A stretch of 64,000 nucleotides of DNA from Bidens hawaiensis (taxonomy: Eukaryota; Streptophyta; Magnoliopsida; Asterales; Asteraceae): assembly GCA_021521415.1 (NCBI GenBank), contig JAIQDT010001100.1, positions 558,001-622,000 of the forward strand, in the 5' to 3' direction. A program made the position numbers and the translations under genes. Positions 13,060 through 24,311 of the stretch are shown here, piece after piece; positions within the stretch are counted from its first letter, which is position 1; each line of letters starts with the position of its first letter. Under the pieces are notes generated by a model. It did no database searches and was not told the DNA's origin. It saw only the letters and a program-made list of their open reading frames with translations.

Positions 13060-13701
13060 TCTATAAAAGTTTTAATTTTAGTTAATATCTTGGTTTTTAG
13101 CACAAAGTTTTAATCTTATAAAGCTTGGTTTCACGGAGTCAGTTACAGTCAACAGTTAAAGTAAAATAAATGATCCTAAATGCAGACTTAATAAAGGTAA
13201 CAAATTCGAATCAAGAAATCGACCATTCGTGTATCACCATGACTTTCCGAATTCCCAATTGAAAATATACGAGCAAACGAGTATTGGAGATTGACGATTC
13301 ATGTATCACCATGACTTTTCAATCTTCAATATAAAGCATACAAGAAAATGAGTATTGGAGGTTGACAATTCATGTATCACCATGACTTTTCAAGTCTCCA
13401 ACCTCAGAACATAATCGTAAATGGAAATTGAAAATCAACTATTCATGTATCACCATGACTTTTCGGATTTTCAAATCCAACAAACGAATATGTAAGTAAA
13501 ATCAATAAAAATCGAAATTCAACAAAAATCGAAATATCGCGAAATAAAACATAAAATCATATACTGCGTAAGCGCGAGCATATTCATAAATAACGAGTAA
13601 TTAACAATAAGCGCGCAAACATGAGATTCCTCTCATGCGCGAGGAGGGACTCTTAGGTATTCTAGGCCGTTACGTCTAACCACCTATCCTAAAGTCAACG
13701 A
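13060..13701 (-). other. Chromovirus 5' leader with repeated GTATCACCATGACTT motif
   Basis: Untranslated leader between the primer-binding site and gag. It contains four spaced copies (about 13227-13475) of a motif around TTCATGTATCACCATGACTT, each followed by sequence that echoes its flank. A related motif recurs in the leader at 49945-50230, which belongs to a different chromovirus family. Confidence 0.75.
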
Positions 13702-13713
13702 GCTCTGATACCA
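13702..13713 (-). other. Primer-binding site, initiator tRNA-Met type
   Basis: The minus strand reads TGGTATCAGAGC, an exact match to the standard initiator-Met primer site, three bases after the 5' LTR. Confidence 0.92.
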
Positions 13714-13716
13714 ATC

Positions 13717-15638
13717 TGTAACACCCCGACCAAAGGCGGATTATACATCGGGGCGCCACATATTGCTTCATTACTCGCGACACTATTGGTGTCAATATTT
13801 ATTAATACACATTTTATCGCGCACGCGCAGCGGGGAAAATAAAGAACATAAATCAAACATAAATCAATATATTATAAATTATAACATTCAAACAACATTA
13901 ACTTGTCTTGATACATTTTAATTCTAGGTCCAAAAGTAAAAACGTCCTACGTGTCCACAAGCTCCAAAACAGCTACTGCAAACCTGAACATGTGTTAAAA
14001 TAAACGTCAAACACTTGCGTGTTGGTGAGAAATCAAGTTTAATACAATACATAGATAACAATAAAATCTGCGCGCAACATGTGTATGTCTGGTTTTCAAC
14101 AAGGGTGTAATCTGATCGGGACCAACTCTAAGAGACAAGACTGCCAGTGCTCACAATTGAGCTCACAAACAAGACTAACTGTGCATGTGTAAACAAAAGA
14201 GAAATCATAAACGAATGTTCTCCCGTGTTCATCTAATGGTACCATGAAAACTGCGGAATAGACCGACAAGACGGTTAATGATCCACACATACAAATAAAC
14301 AGCCAAGTCTACGTCCTCAACACATGGGATACTGCGCGACTAAAGTTCATAAACAAGTTTAAGACTCTAAGTTTGATATGAACACATGAACATCCCAAAG
14401 TATTTAAAATAAAAAGGGATTAGATACGAGATAACTCACTTGATAAACGATGCGGTGTAAGATAAAGCAAGAACCAACTTTAAACAAGCACAAGTTAACC
14501 TATAAATAAGATTATTGTTTTAATGATTTGTTTTAAGTCTTGATTATAAGTTAGCATAATTAAATAAGTAAATTATTATATATAATATATATTACCGGAA
14601 AAGCAGGGCAGAACAGGAAGGACGACGGAGGCAGAGAGGAAGACGGCAGAGAGCAAGGAGCAAGAGAACAGGAGAGATTAAGTGTTTGTGTGTGATGTGT
14701 TATGAAAAATAATACTATTATTTATAGAAAAACCCTAGGAGACATAATCCCTAGAAAAAGGGGAAAAGATCTCAAAAAGTAAAAGAAAAGATATCAACGG
14801 TAAAAAGTTCTGAAAAGTAAAGATATCAAAAGATATGGCAGCTGCAGGGGGCAAGATAAAGCTGTCAGGGAACAGTAAAAAAAGCATGGGCGGTTCAGAT
14901 AAAGGTACTGGTCAAGCATGGCAAAAGCAGATCTCAAAAGATAATGTCAGTCACTTTTTCTACCAACCAATGGGGTTGGTACGCATGCTGCGCCGAAAGT
15001 AACTATTCAGACATTAGATAGGTTAGGTCAACAGCTCAGAAGAAAAGGCAACACAAAAGCATACAGGCTGGATAAAACAGGACTAGACTAAAGGGTCAAG
15101 CGCGAGAAGGCTGAGTGCGCGAGCGCGAAGGCTGGCACAACAATCCTTAGCGTGCTGCGGGAAGAATCACAATTCCTTAGCGCGCTGCGTGAAGAACCTT
15201 GAATTCTAAGCGCATCGCGGGAAGAACATACATTCTTAGCGCATTGCGGGAAGAACATGCATTCTTAGCGCGCTGCGAGAAGAGTTCTCTTCACGCATCG
15301 CAGGAACAAGATGTCTTCACGCAGGCTTCCATGTAAGGAGTCTGGCGCGTGGAGCTGCAGACAACCTTAGGCGGGAAGGAACAAAGGACAAGCAAAGAGT
15401 TAGAAGAAAAAGAGGGAAACAAGGCGTAAGGGCGGGACGGCGACAAGAGGGAAAAGAAGGCGGAAAGAGAGGAAGAGGGAGGGGACGGCGGAAAGAAAGA
15501 GAGAGAGAGGCGGAAAGGAAAAGTATATTATTATTATTAAAAATAAAACATAAGTATAAATATATTAAATCATAAAAGAAAGAGATCGGGTCAGAGAAAC
15601 GGGTACCTGGGTCGGGTCGGATCAGGGCAGATGTCACA
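13717..15638 (-). repeat. 5' LTR of the nested chromovirus (1,922 bp)
   Basis: Same start, end and length as 6489-8410. It would supply the promoter. The U3 part includes the minisatellite at 15138-15323. Confidence 0.96.
14719..14727 (-). promoter_or_regulatory. TATA box of the chromovirus 5' LTR
   Basis: CTATAAATA on the minus strand, downstream of the U3 minisatellite. It is a plausible Pol II start region for the genomic RNA. The start site itself cannot be located from sequence alone. Confidence 0.55.
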
Positions 15639-18600
15639 GGCATGACCAAGACGACGATGCCACAGCATGGCATTATGTTTCGACGCTTTAAAGAACAAGC
15701 ATGTAATTTCGTCAGGAACGTTCTTGTTCATGTCAATCAGGTAGGCATTATTTTTTCTCTGAGATCTGACCAGGACCCACTCCTCTGGTATGACAATACC
15801 AGGTTTTAGAATCAAACATTCTTTGTTGGTAAAATGAGCAGAAAAACCCTTATCACAAATTTGTGACACGCTGAGCAGACTGTGCTTCAGTTCTGGAACA
15901 TATTTAACATTTTCAAACTTTAAAACCCCATTACTCACGGTACCCTTTTGGGTAATCTTCCCTTTCTCTCCTCCCGCAAAGGAAACATATCCGCCGTTAA
16001 ATATTTGAATGTCACTTAGCTAAGATATGTCCCTAGTCATGTGCCTGGAACAGCCACTATCAACAAACCATGGTCTGATAATATTCCTCCATAGTTGTTC
16101 CTACACAATGTGCGAGATTAGTTAGTTTTGGGTACCCAGCCCATAGTAGTTCTAGGTAAGCCAGACTCCGTTAATCGTGTTACAGGTTGCCATGACATAT
16201 CCTCATTGTTATCAAAGGTCGAGTTAGAAGATGATAAGGACTTTGTTACCAGAGTCTTGGGCAACCACTTGTATTTTGGTTTTAAAACTTTGTGATTTAC
16301 ACAAGTGGTTGACTTAGCATCCGGTTCGCGGATAGAAAACTCGATCGCCTTTGACCTTTTAACCATTTTCGGTTTTGAGGTCCACTTAGGTCTTGGAACC
16401 GAAATTGAGTTTCCATTCCTCCTTTGATTCACAACGGGCTTGGTCTTATGAGAATTTGACATGTCAGCCTTGTCTCCTCTCTAATTGCCATCAGAGAGCC
16501 TTTGCTTCATAATGCCTTGTTACATTAGAATGAAAGTTTTTGTATGCATTCTGAGGCATGGTCCTCATGTCGTCTATAATAAGGGATATACGGAATACCA
16601 CAGTTGAAACACGTCTGCCTTTTAACATAAAGGTCGTTGTGGCCGATTGAGCTTCCACATTTATTATCATAAAAACTCTTTTCTTTTACAAACTTAGGTG
16701 ATAGATATTTATTATAATTTTTAAGCTCATCAGATTTATTAATAGACAGATCACTGCCTTTTGAAGTTTTAAGAAAGTTATTCAAACAATTGTCTTTGCT
16801 CTTAAAACCCGAGCCCTCACACACATCAGTAATATCATTGTTTAAAATAGGCAAAATAGGTAAATTAGAGAGAGCAGCAGAATCAATGGGTGTATCATCA
16901 TCCTCATCGGTCCAATCCTCAACTATTACTTCATCTGCACATGAGGTAGACACATTAGAATCATTCGCCCCTGAGGTTGATTCAGATGCCAAGTCTAAAC
17001 CAGCCGTACCCTTTTCGGTTGCAGGAGACTTACCATATTGCAAGTGCTTTTCCTTTTCTTCTTCTTCCTTGGTGAGGGGAAGACTAGTATAATTATTGTT
17101 AAATGGAGGGGGAACCATATTATATCCAATACCCACACCCTTATTTTCTTTCCATTTCAATTAATTTTCAATCATTAACTCAACAACAGCACTAAAGACA
17201 TCAAATTTTTTAAAATTGAATTCAGCATTTTCGAATTTATTTGTTAGTTTTGCTATCTACAGCTTCGATGCATCTAACGCAGCAGTTAGTTCAGCAATTT
17301 TCTTTCTAGCATCTAGACGGTGACAACACTTTATACTAAAATCTGATTGTAGTTTGGAAAAATCTTGTTTTTGTGCCTCTATTTTGTCTTTTAAAGCTTT
17401 TTCAAGTTTCTTGAGTGTAGAATTTTCATATTTAACACCCTCCAATTCCCTTATTAAGTTACTTTTATTTATTTTATACAGGCCTACCTTTATCAATGCA
17501 CGATTGGGAACAAAGTACAGGACTTACCTCAGTTTGTTTGGTGGAGGTGAAGGCCATGAAGGCATGCTGAAGATTCCTGACCTGCTCCTCTGCTTTGTTC
17601 TCCTCTTCCTCGACATACATCTCAGCAAAATTTGCAACTTGATTACTCAAGTTCAGTGTAGCCATCTGATCTTCCCAAGAGAAGTTCTGAACCACCAAAC
17701 CTCGCTCACCCGCGCTCGAACTGGCCACATTATAGCAGTTCATAAAACCTGCCATAAAGGCTATGTTCTCTTGAGTCTCTTTAGAAATAATAGGAGTTTG
17801 AATAGGAGACTGGCTGGAGGTGGTAACGGAAACTTGCGATTTCGGTGTAGGAGTTGGTTGTGGAAAGAAAACAGTAGCAGCTGGTGTAGGTTGTGGAATG
17901 GGTTGACTTTGAGATGACCTGAACATGGAGAAGGTCTGCTGAGACTACTACGGTTGAGCTGGCTGAGTTTTGAACAGAGAGAAATTGTCTTGTGAAACTA
18001 GAGCATTGTTAGCCGTAACGCCATAACCAGCAGTATTGTAGGTACTTGCATGATTGATAGCACGCTGCTTGTCGTCCATGTCACAAGCCTTGAAAATCTC
18101 CATCACCTCAGAGAGAGTCAGTCTACCCAGATCCTTGGTCGTCTTAATAATAGCCACATTTAAGTCCCAGCTCTATGGCAAAGAGTTGACTAGCTTGTTG
18201 TTGATCTCAACAGATGTGAGGTTTATATTTGCAGACCTAATCTCCGTGATTAACTAGATGAACCGGTGAAGCTATTTTTCAAGAGACTCTCCCAAAACAT
18301 AGTTGAACATGTTGAATTGTTGTCTTAGGAGATCTTTCCTGCTTCTTCTCATGTCTTCATTTCCTTCAAACACTTCAATGAGAGCTTCCCAGAGTGCTTT
18401 AGAAGAATTCAACTCTTTAAATCCCAAGGCAATTTCAGGTGAAAGTGACATGGTCAAAGTAGCCAGAGCCTTCTCATCTTGCTCAACAATGTCAAAATCA
18501 ACATCTGTATACGACTCAACTGGCTTTGTCTCCACTTCTTCGGAACCCTCTCTTTGATAGGTAATAACCTAAGGACCTCTAACTATGCTTCTCCACAGTT

Positions 18601-18760
18601 TCGCATCCTTTGCTTTCACATACTTCTCAAATCCGAACTTCCACTCAGCAAACCCTTCTGATGACAGTAGACGGGGCACACGAGTGGTAGTCCCCATGAT
18701 GGAGTCGAGTTCTTGATGAAGTGTTGCATTTGAGGACATACTACCACCTGATTGATCCAT
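15639..18760 (-). pseudogene. gag: Copia gag, protease and start of integrase (broken)
   Basis: Upstream half of the outer Copia. Gag probably begins at the ATG at 18760 (MDQSGGSMSS); the gag domain continues at 18272-18535 (LSPEIALGFKELNSSKALWEAL), then 17948-18157 and further pieces in changing frames. A zinc-knuckle-like CFNCGIPY...HEDHASEC lies in 16525-17160. The protease motif WFVDSGCSRHMT falls around 16027-16072. Pre-integrase sequence with WHRRLGHA (15639-15938) ends exactly at the nested Gypsy and rejoins at 6488 (NIKTLNHL). Several in-frame stops and frame changes make this a pseudogene. Confidence 0.88.
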
Positions 18761-19185
18761 AATATCCTTGACCGAGAAATTGACAAATTGACCGAAAACA
18801 GCAAAATTCTTCTGAAAACGCAGAAAGTTGACCGAAAACGTCAGAAACAACCCAAGAACTCGAGAATTTTGCGGAAAGCTTGAAATCTTCCCGAAAACCT
18901 TGAAAATCTTCCGAAAACTTCAAAATCTTCCCGAAAACTAAGAATAGTTCAAGATATGGTAAATTTTGAATGTTTAACTGAATCCCGAGAAAGATAGGAT
19001 TCAAATCAAACACAAGATTTACCAAAATCTGCTCCAAACTAAACTTCTCACCAGCTGAAGAACATGAAGAATAGTTCTTCAAGATCCAAAAATTTTCAAC
19101 CAAACACATCCCGTAAATCAACGACAGAATCTTTGATATCACCAATAACCAAGCCTAGAATAGGTCTATAGGCTCTGATATCAAT
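18761..19185 (-). other. Copia 5' leader and primer-binding site (19171-19183)
   Basis: Next to the 5' LTR the minus strand reads TGATATCAGAGCC, one mismatch from the initiator-Met primer site TGGTATCAGAGCC. The leader has repeated GAAAAC/TTTTCGG stretches (about 18800-18940). Confidence 0.85.
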
Positions 19186-19534
19186 TGTAAGTCCCGTGAC
19201 GGATCATGTGATATCAAGATACTCAATAATTAGGCGGAAACTAATCACTAAGCCGATTCTAAGCAACAAACAAGAATACACGTAAAACCAATGAACAAGC
19301 TTCAAAACACACGTATATTATACGTTGGGTGCTTAAGCCCTTAACAACTTACATGGGTGAATAACAATGCTTGAACGAACAACCGTAATCTTGTTAACAT
19401 ACATCAATATATGTTCTACCAACTAGGCCCAAAACAAACTAAAGCCCACCGAGATCAATATATCTCGGTTTACATAAAAAAACCCCAACTGAGCTCAACT
19501 ATACAAAGCATAAACCACAAAACATGACTTAACA
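19186..19534 (-). repeat. 5' LTR of the outer Copia (349 bp)
   Basis: Pair of 755-1108. Ends TTAACA and is followed by the GCATT duplicate. Confidence 0.95.
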
Positions 19535-19599
19535 GCATTTGAAATCATATCTATATCTATGTGACATTTGATATAGCATGTTTTGGCCTAACAGATTTT

Positions 19600-20121
19600 A
19601 ACACGTTTGTTAGTTTTTCCAGGAAAGTAAACGGGTCCCGCAGTTGATTGAGAGTTGTACGAATTACGTTGAACAGGGGTCCCGTTCAACTTCTTCATTC
19701 GCATCCCTCTTGTCAGAGGAAGGATTAGCAGTATGAGTAGTTTGGATTTGAACAGGGTCCCAGATGACAACTGTGATTGATGGCTTGCGCACAGGAGTTG
19801 ATATACAAAATTCGAAGTGTCGTAGCCGAATACGCCCAAAAGGGTGCATCTAGGATATATGTATCCCATTTAACGTCAGGAACCGACTCACAAACTTCGT
19901 AATTGGCAACCTGAAATTGCCAGTTGTGAAGAACTCATCATAAAGGGCAATTTTACCCTTGGGAGGCTTGTTGGCGGTAGATCTAGCAACTGGAAGTTTC
20001 GGCCCCAATTCTGGAGCTAACCCGTATAAATTAACAATATTTTAGAAATATTTCTCTTTCCAGTTTATTAAAGTATTCTCGATGGTTGACGAAGGACCTT
20101 CTTTCTTTCCATTGGTCATTA
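19600..20121 (-). pseudogene. Decayed antisense ORF of a Tat-type Gypsy (Transposase_28-like)
   Basis: On the minus strand an ATG at 20121 opens a frame reading MTNGKKEGPSSTIENTLINW, then APELGPKLPVARSTANKPP, then GKIALYDEFFTTGNFRLPI and a HPFGRIRLRHFEF stretch. This pattern (GLYE...F..GNFR.P....F......ISQ..PFG....HFE) is typical of the so-called gypsy-type transposase protein carried antisense by Tat elements. Stops occur after KEKYF and where HIS-Q would be expected. It sits just inside the LTR at 20271, the usual place for this gene. The left part has been cut off by the Copia insertion at 19534. Role of the intact protein is not established. Confidence 0.65.
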
Positions 20122-20237
20122 GAGCATCACGGAATATCTCACAACGAGCTTTGGTGATAAGCAGCAGAAAACTAGATAGAGAAGAAGAAAGATCGCCATA
20201 AAAATAATTTGCAAGTGAAGTAAAAAGGGTAACGCTT

Positions 20238-20250
20238 CCCCTTTATATAC
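20238..20250 (-). promoter_or_regulatory. TATA-like promoter of the antisense ORF
   Basis: The minus strand reads GTATATAAAGGGG about 120 bases upstream of the antisense ATG and just outside the Tat LTR. Position and sequence fit an independent promoter for the antisense gene. Confidence 0.45.
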
Positions 20251-21189
20251 TCATCGCAATTAATGCGATATGAAGGGAAACAGTACACCATCACTCACCG
20301 TCCAACCAGGGACAAGCATGTTAGGCGGGAATTAACAAAAGTGAAATGATTTTGAATCAGCCGCCTAAAAATACGTGTAGACATCTCGAAAATGACGCTT
20401 AACAATACTCAAGACTGAAACCGTCACATCATAACTTCCAAAAGTCACCCTAGTCTAATAAAGATAAGCATCAAATTCGCGGATAAGGACAAACCTCATG
20501 CCCAGAAATGAATAGAGAATCCATAATTTCACCCGCGACACGATCTTAAGGAAGAAACAATGGACTAAGGGGGACTTATAGATGTGGGGTAGTGAAACTA
20601 CCCGCAAACTAAAGAAATTGCCCGCAGGTCACCAATATAGCCCGCAGACCACCAATGAGCCGCGGTAAGAACCCGTGGGTCACATAAAGAACCTCACACG
20701 AACAAAGTTCACACGTTATAAGGAAGAGCAATCGTAACAAATTGTTTCTAGAAGATTACCACAACATTCCCTGACAACGACATCAGCCAATGAAAGAAAG
20801 ATAGCTGGACACCTGGTAACCGTCCCAAACGTGGCCAGGCTGTCACATCCTATGAACGCGCGACGCGTGTCCATTCAGGTGAATAAGGAATATCTTGACA
20901 ATGACAACTCCACTAATCACCTTCCTCCATCCCCAGCTATAAATACTTCAATCATCTTCATAAGGTATTCATTCACTCCCCACTAATCTCAACAATTACT
21001 TGTACTTCGTACTTATTCTGTTCACAGTAGAGTACTTATTCTCACGTTGAAGGGTGATTACGGGAAGACCCCTCATCTTGTCCTTCCCATAGCAAGTCTC
21101 ACGGTGTCTGTTTTGCAAGAACCTTGCTGAGACCTGATTCCATCTGACGTTAATGTATCCGTACTTGTGGAAACATTGATCTGAACTAT

Positions 21190-21197
21190 CCAGTTTG
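21190..21197. repeat. 8-bp target-site duplicate CCAGTTTG, left copy
   Basis: Identical to 22047-22054. An 8-bp duplication is the hallmark of hAT transposition. Confidence 0.9.
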
Positions 21198-21274
21198 AAG
21201 GGCCGGCCCATGGGGGGGGGGGGGGGGGCTGGGTGGTCGACGGCCACAGGCCCGAATTATTTTTTTTAAATTAT

Positions 21275-21612
21275 ATGTATTTTTATTAAACAATATGTAT
21301 ATTTAGTGTTTAAACTCAATTGCATAAACATTTTACTCCCAACCAAAGGTTATGGGTTCTAGTCTCATTTGAGACATGTTTAAGAGCATTCTCATCCAAC
21401 CCCTTATATTATGTGAGGCGTATTTTAGTGTTTATTATGTATTTTTATTAAACAATATGTATATTTAGTGTTTAAACTCAATTGCATAAACATTAGCTTG
21501 GTCTAGTGGCAAAAGGTATTACTCCCAACCAAAGGTTATGGGTTCTAGTCTCATTTGAGACATGTTTAAGAGCATTCTCATCCAACCCCTTATATTATGT
21601 GAGGCGTATTTT
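21275..21612. repeat. Tandem duplication inside the hAT-like element
   Basis: Copy 1 is 21275-21436 and copy 2 is 21437-21612. They are nearly identical except that copy 1 lacks about 24 bp covering the SINE A box. Both end inside the left end of the Tourist-like MITE, so the duplication came after that insertion. Confidence 0.85.
21494..21550 (+). other. tRNA-derived SINE head (Pol III A and B boxes)
   Basis: A-box-like TAGCTTGGTCTAGTGG (21494-21509) and B-box-like GGGTTCTAGTC (21540-21550), spaced as in a tRNA. There is no cloverleaf end pairing and no intact SINE tail. The first duplicate copy keeps only the B box. Confidence 0.55.
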
Positions 21613-21877
21613 TATAATTTAGAGAGTGATTCAGGGTGTTGTGAGTGTAGAGTTTTTATATTTAAAAAAAAATAGTGATTTTTCTGTACATTTAAAAAGT
21701 TACTGTTTATCATATATAATTTTTTAATATATTTTGAAAGTGGTTGTGAGTGAACGAAAGAGAAAAGGGAATGATAAAAGGTATAAAAAGTATTATTTAA
21801 TTAAAATGGAGAGAGAAAATAAAGTGAGTTTTAGTGTCATTTTTGGTTTGGAAATAGAGGATGGGATGAGAATGCTC
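21570..21877. mobile_element. Tourist/Harbinger-like MITE (308 bp)
   Basis: Terminal inverted repeats GAGCATTCTCATCC and its complement at 21864-21877, flanked by a 3-bp TAA duplicate (21567-21569 and 21878-21880). No coding capacity; AT-rich interior. Confidence 0.85.
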
Positions 21878-22070
21878 TAATTCTATTTTCATACAAAAGT
21901 TTTTTAAACAATCGAAATTATAACCAAGTAAACCTATATGAAAATTAAATTGTTTAAACTCAACAAAATATTCCTTTTATTTAAGGCCCAAAAAAATTTT
22001 CGCGTCCGGCCCAAAATTTTTTTTAGTTTTTTTGGAGCCCGGCCTGCCAGTTTGGATACGTGCTTCTTCA

Positions 22071-23298
22071 ACTTAGATCTTGAATCACAAAGACCAGGAG
22101 CATGATCCCACAATTCACGGCTTAACAAAACAAACTAGAGAATTAGACAAGATGGTAGCATGTCTTATTCGAAGCCGTTAGCCTTTAACTATCAAAATTT
22201 TACTCAAACATGAGCTGTCATCTTATTATGTGAAATAGTAAGTACAAAGAATTTAATCCACATTGACCTTTTCTTTAGGATAACATCCAGCAAGCAGTAT
22301 TGTACTATTGGATTTATATGCAGTCCAAATGATTTCTATGGTCTCCTAGCTATATAGTACTAAGCCAAAATTCAAACACTTGTAAACTTTGTTCAAGAGA
22401 ACTTTTTAGGGAATTATAAATCAGATAGGAAAATACAAAATCAACAATAATAAGTTGTTCCCTAAGACTTTCTCCGTTCACAACCACCTCAGCCCAAACT
22501 TTATTATAAAATTAATTTCTTTCTCTTACACATACCCAACCCAATCCAAACTTTTCACACTCATTAGCAACTCAACCTTTATTATTATTCATTAAATGAA
22601 TAAAATTTATGATTGTTTTTTTTATTGAAAGTAGTTAGAAATATAAAAGATAATAATTTGTTTCAAAAATAATAAAATATTTAATTTTAAAAAATAAGTT
22701 TTATCCAAAAAATTTTACAAACCAATAGAAAGATGCCAAATGCCAGACAAGATAAATTATTAAAATTAATATTTATTTTATATTGAAAAATGCATTTTAA
22801 GCGAACTCTGTTTTTAATAAAATGTATATCGGTGTGTTCATAAAAAACGCTAAACACGACTATATTTTTAGACTTTTATAAAAACTTAATTATTAGACGT
22901 TAATAGAAAAAAAAATAAGATTAGAGTTAAAACTAATTGTTGTGAAAGAAAAAAGAAAAGGAAATTAAAAGTACATACGTTCATATGATGACAAGTGACA
23001 GAGAACAAGATTGCAAACTAGTTTGTAAACTAGGTTGCTCTCACAAACTAGTTTGCTTCAAATTAAAGTTTTTTCAATTATTTTTATTTTTAAATAGTAT
23101 TACAAACTCATTTAAGATTGTCAATAGAAATGGTCTAAGCTGACATACTTTGTGTGAAAAAAACTATATTTACCAATAAATCATCAACCGGTCCATATAA
23201 ATCTACTAAGATTAAACAAATCTAAAAACATATATTACCAATACAAACACTTTTAAATGGGCAAGACAAGTCCTTAGAAATTTACGAATTCTACTAAG
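22071..23298. other. AT-rich intergenic sequence, no gene
   Basis: Flank beyond the degenerate Tat LTR. No ORF of note. The only visible structure is a local palindromic cluster of CAAACTAGTTTG near 23010-23053. Confidence 0.6.
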
Positions 23299-23372
23299 GG
23301 GTTGTTTGTTTGGATCTGAATGGAATCACCTCTGAATGATTCGCTCTTTGGATCACTCCAAAATACATTTTA

Positions 23373-24311
23373 AGGGATGGCAACGGGGCGGTTTCGGGGC
23401 GGGGAATGCCAATCCCATACCCGCCCCGGTTTATAAAACCCATTACCAAAACCGTCTAAAAACCCGCGGGGACTAAACGGGGAATCCCCATCGGGGATTC
23501 GGGGAAAACCGCGGGTATTCGGGGAACCCGTCTAGCATAAATGGTTTTTAAACGGGCTAAATTCCCCGTGGGAATCCCCATTTAACCGTCGGGTTCACCG
23601 TTTAAAACCCGATTGTAAGAAAATGATACAAAATTACAATACAATATTAATACACAAAAAGTTCAATATCCAAACACATTACACATACAAAAGACATTAT
23701 TAATACATAAAAATGTTTATTTCTCCCATCACAACGGAAATTAACTTCATGATTGATCCTTCTTACACGTCCATACCGCACCCATTCAACCATTCAAACA
23801 CTTGTCACGCCGGATTGCTATGATAATCAAACATTAACATATTAATTGGAAACTATATAAGAATCAATGTTAAACCATATTAAAATGTAAACGATAAACC
23901 ATATATATATGTATTACCTCAATACCATCGTCACAATCATATTCAATAGTTTGGCAATATGCCTCGGAGGTTGTTCTAGGGTTAGGGTAAATGGCCAAAT
24001 GGGAAAGTAGGAAACTGGTTTTAAACGGGTATACGGGAAAATGGGTTAGGCAGCCTTATTGGGAAAATAAATAATAAATAATATATTATATATAAATATA
24101 AAAATTATATTTAATTAAACGGGTTTTAAACGGGTATACGGGGCGGGTATACGGGGCGGGTACAGGCTATACCATACCCGCCCCGAACCCGATTAACTTA
24201 AACGGGGAAACCCCGAACCCGGACCCGTCCCCGATTAAGTGTCCCCGAACCCGCCCCGTTCGGGGCGGGTTTCGGTTTTCCCCATCGGGTTTGGTTTTTT
24301 TTGCCATCCCT
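23373..24311. mobile_element. GC-rich inverted-repeat element (AGGGATGGCAA ends)
   Basis: AGGGATGGCAACGGGGCGG at the left and the complement of AGGGATGGCAAAAAAAACC at the right end. Both subterminal regions are rich in GGGGCGGG/CCCGCCCC in an otherwise AT-rich neighbourhood. A direct repeat of about 30 bp (TTCGCTCTTTGGATCACTCC core) flanks it at about 23336-23364 and 24330-24355. No ORF. Superfamily not assigned because the target duplicate is unclear. Confidence 0.65.

Larger units (their letters stand above)
6489..15638 (-). mobile_element. Complete Ty3/Gypsy chromovirus (Tekay-like) nested in the Copia
   Basis: Bounded by two 1,922-bp LTRs with TG...CA ends and an exact 5-bp duplication, GGCAT. 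A primer-binding site matching initiator tRNA-Met abuts the right LTR and a polypurine tract abuts the left one, so the element runs on the minus strand. It encodes gag-protease and RT-RNase H-integrase-chromodomain in two ORFs offset by one base. The C-terminal chromodomain places it among the chromoviruses; the sequence style ([17 protein letters not shown]) suggests the Tekay/Del clade. The LTRs have the same length and I saw no difference in the stretches compared, so insertion was very recent. Confidence 0.96.
755..19534 (-). mobile_element. Sirevirus-like Ty1/Copia retrotransposon, split by a nested Gypsy
   Basis: The two LTRs (755-1108 and 19186-19534) begin TG and end CA and are flanked by an exact 5-bp duplication, GCATT, at 750-754 and 19535-19539. 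Orientation is minus: the primer-binding site abuts the right LTR and the polypurine tract abuts the left LTR. Gene order on the minus strand is gag, protease, integrase, RT, RNase H, as in Copia. A 9,150-bp Gypsy (6489-15638) plus its 5-bp duplicate interrupts the integrase, so the original element was about 9.6 kb. Reverse transcriptase and RNase H resemble the Sirevirus lineage ([18 protein letters not shown]). The reading frames carry several stops, so the copy is not autonomous. Confidence 0.95.
21198..22046. mobile_element. Non-autonomous hAT-like element (849 bp)
   Basis: Flanked by exact 8-bp duplicates and ending in short imperfect GC-rich inverted repeats (AAGGGCCGGCCC at the left, GGAGCCCGGCCTG at the right). 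It includes a poly-G run (about 21212-21229). It encodes no transposase. It carries a tRNA-derived SINE head, a Tourist-like MITE and an internal tandem duplication. Confidence 0.85.
20271..22070 (+). repeat. Degenerate Tat-type LTR, probably the 3' LTR, split by a hAT-like element
   Basis: Starts TGAAGGGAAACAGTACACC and ends GTGCTTCTTCA, matching the TGAAGA...TCTTCA ends of the Tat LTR at 52298. It contains a TATA box (CTATAAATA, 20937-20945) and the characteristic R/U5 text near 21000-21120 (TTATTCTCACG, TCTCACGGTGTCTGTTTTGCA). Without the 849-bp insert and its 8-bp duplicate the LTR is about 943 bp, close to 994 bp in the intact Tat element. The start is less certain than the end. Confidence 0.65.
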
